DNA of 64,000 nt. It comes from Odontocerum albicorne (Eukaryota > Arthropoda > Insecta > Trichoptera > Odontoceridae). The DNA lies in contig OX463838.1 in NCBI GenBank assembly GCA_949825065.1, positions 1,240,001-1,304,000 of the forward strand, read 5' to 3'. The notes beneath the pieces were generated by a model, which saw only the letters and a list, made by a program, of their open reading frames with translations, had not been told where the DNA came from and did not search any database. Positions 63,079 through 64,000 of this stretch are shown here, piece by piece (the stretch's first letter is position 1; the number at the start of each line of letters is the position of its first letter). A program made the translations under genes and the position numbers.

Positions 63079-64000
63079 TTGGGTTGATGCAAAAGTAATG
63101 ATCGTTTTTTACATATACAATTAAACATTTTTTTTTTAGATTTGTAATATTTATTTAATCAATTATATAATTTCCATCAGTTCTTATAACCTTCTCCCAT
63201 CTTTCTATCAACTTATTAATACCATTAGTGTAAAATTCCGTGGATTTTGATGCGAAAAATGTAGTAAGGGATGTTTTTACCTGCTCTATTGTATCAAATT
63301 TTCTATCATTTAAAATTTTTTGCAGTGATCGTAATAAATGAAAATCGGAAGGAGCAAGATCTGAACAATACGGTGGATGCTTGATAACATCCCAATTCAA
63401 CTCATTTAGCTTGTATTAGGTCATCAAAGCCACATGTGGTCACGCGTTGTCGGGATGAAACACTACCCCTTTTCTGTTTACCAATTCTGGTCTATCCTTT
63501 TGAAGGGCGATGTTCAATTTGGATAATTGCTGACAATATCGTTCTGTTGTAATTGTCTGATTGCGTTCCGAGAGTTCAAAATACACAATACCCTTACAAT
63601 TCCACCAAACACAAAGCATTACTTTTTTTGATGGATTTCGGCCTTCGAAGTTGTTAATGGGGCTTGTCCAGGTATAGCCCAATGTATTTTTCTTGTCACG
63701 TTGTTGTACACGACCCATTTCTCATCTCCTGTTACCAAACGATGCAAAAAAGGTTCATGTTTTTGTCTCGCACTCAAAGCAAAGCACGTTGAAACATGAT
63801 CCAATAAATTGGCAGCCGACAATTGATGAGGTATCCAAACGTTGTACCGCGAAACCATCCCCATACGCTTCAAATGTCTTAATACGGTTGTTTGGTTGAC
63901 TCCCATCATCGACGCGATCTCCCTGGTGGTTAGACGTGGATTTGTGTCAATTATGACTTTTAACTTGTTGTCATCAGACTTCAATGGCCGCCCGGTACGT
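63079..64000 (-). mobile_element. mariner element cut by the window end (third lineage, Hsmar1-like)
   Basis: Starts TTGGGTTGATGCAAAAGTAA after TA. The minus strand holds a transposase split among three frames: 63155-63400 (MNWDVIKHPPYCSDLAPSDF), 63440-63718 and 63619-63984 (HQLSAANLLDHVSTCFALSA; TGDEKWVVYNN). The element continues past 64000. Confidence 0.9.
63155..63984 (-). pseudogene. mariner transposase pseudogene (partial)
   Basis: Order on minus: second HTH (TTREIASMMGVNQTTVLRHL), WIPHQL signature, first Asp (TGDEKW), then a frameshift; IVYFELSERNQTITTERYCQ; second Asp in FHPDNA; a further break, a stop TAA near 63416, then the third-Asp block APSDFHLL and the C-terminus RWEKVIRTDGNYI. 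At least two frameshifts or stops. The N-terminal part lies beyond the window. Confidence 0.85.

Overview
This is a repeat-saturated, AT-rich stretch of an animal nuclear genome, almost certainly an arthropod and most likely an insect. Reasons: two spliced host genes of metazoan type with GT-AG introns; many mariner/Tc1-type transposons of at least ten lineages; Helitron, hAT, PIF/Harbinger-like, piggyBac-like, pogo/Tigger and several LINE families; no bacterial gene layout. I cannot name the order or species.

Two host genes lie head to head. On the minus strand, NSUN4 (mitochondrial RNA m5C methyltransferase) runs from its ATG at 30279 to its stop at 1938. I traced ten coding exons (30199-30279, 28769-28955, 27651-27921, 25331-25509, 20492-20617, 16499-16682, 11394-11514, 6341-6465, 2499-2636, 1938-2085). 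They join in frame to 1560 nt, 519 codons plus stop. On the plus strand, papi/TDRKH (mitochondria-anchored KH-KH-Tudor protein of the piRNA pathway) starts at 33759. Seven exons fall in the window (33759-33924, 40435-40674, 52090-52250, 54087-54374, 55723-55794, 56208-56462, 60789-60933); the 3' end lies beyond 64000 or was not recognised. The two start codons are about 3.5 kb apart. Both products are tied to mitochondria.

Almost everything else is transposon sequence inside the introns. Introns of NSUN4 (2-30 kb): piggyBac-like TTAA elements, PIF/Harbinger-like elements, Tigger, mariner copies of several families, a Helitron helicase fragment, RTE-like and jockey/CR1-like LINE fragments, hAT elements with 8-bp target duplications, and a 27-bp minisatellite. 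Intergenic region (30.3-33.7 kb): mostly unrecognised AT-rich DNA plus a DD41D-type mariner carrying a perfect hairpin. Introns of papi (34-64 kb): nested palindromes, mariner copies, a 55-bp minisatellite with a long spurious ORF, tRNA-like/SINE sequences, Harbinger-like elements carrying a MADF-type exon, a LINE nested in one of them, and one uninterrupted mariner.

Two mariner copies have uninterrupted full-length transposase frames (456-1741 and 61076-62363). Nearly all others are deleted or broken. Recurrent themes are palindromic mariner derivatives (5'-5' or 3'-3'), insertions within about 20 bp of host splice sites, and non-autonomous Harbinger-like elements that keep a splice-competent MADF exon. 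I see no single new 'system', but these patterns deserve follow-up.
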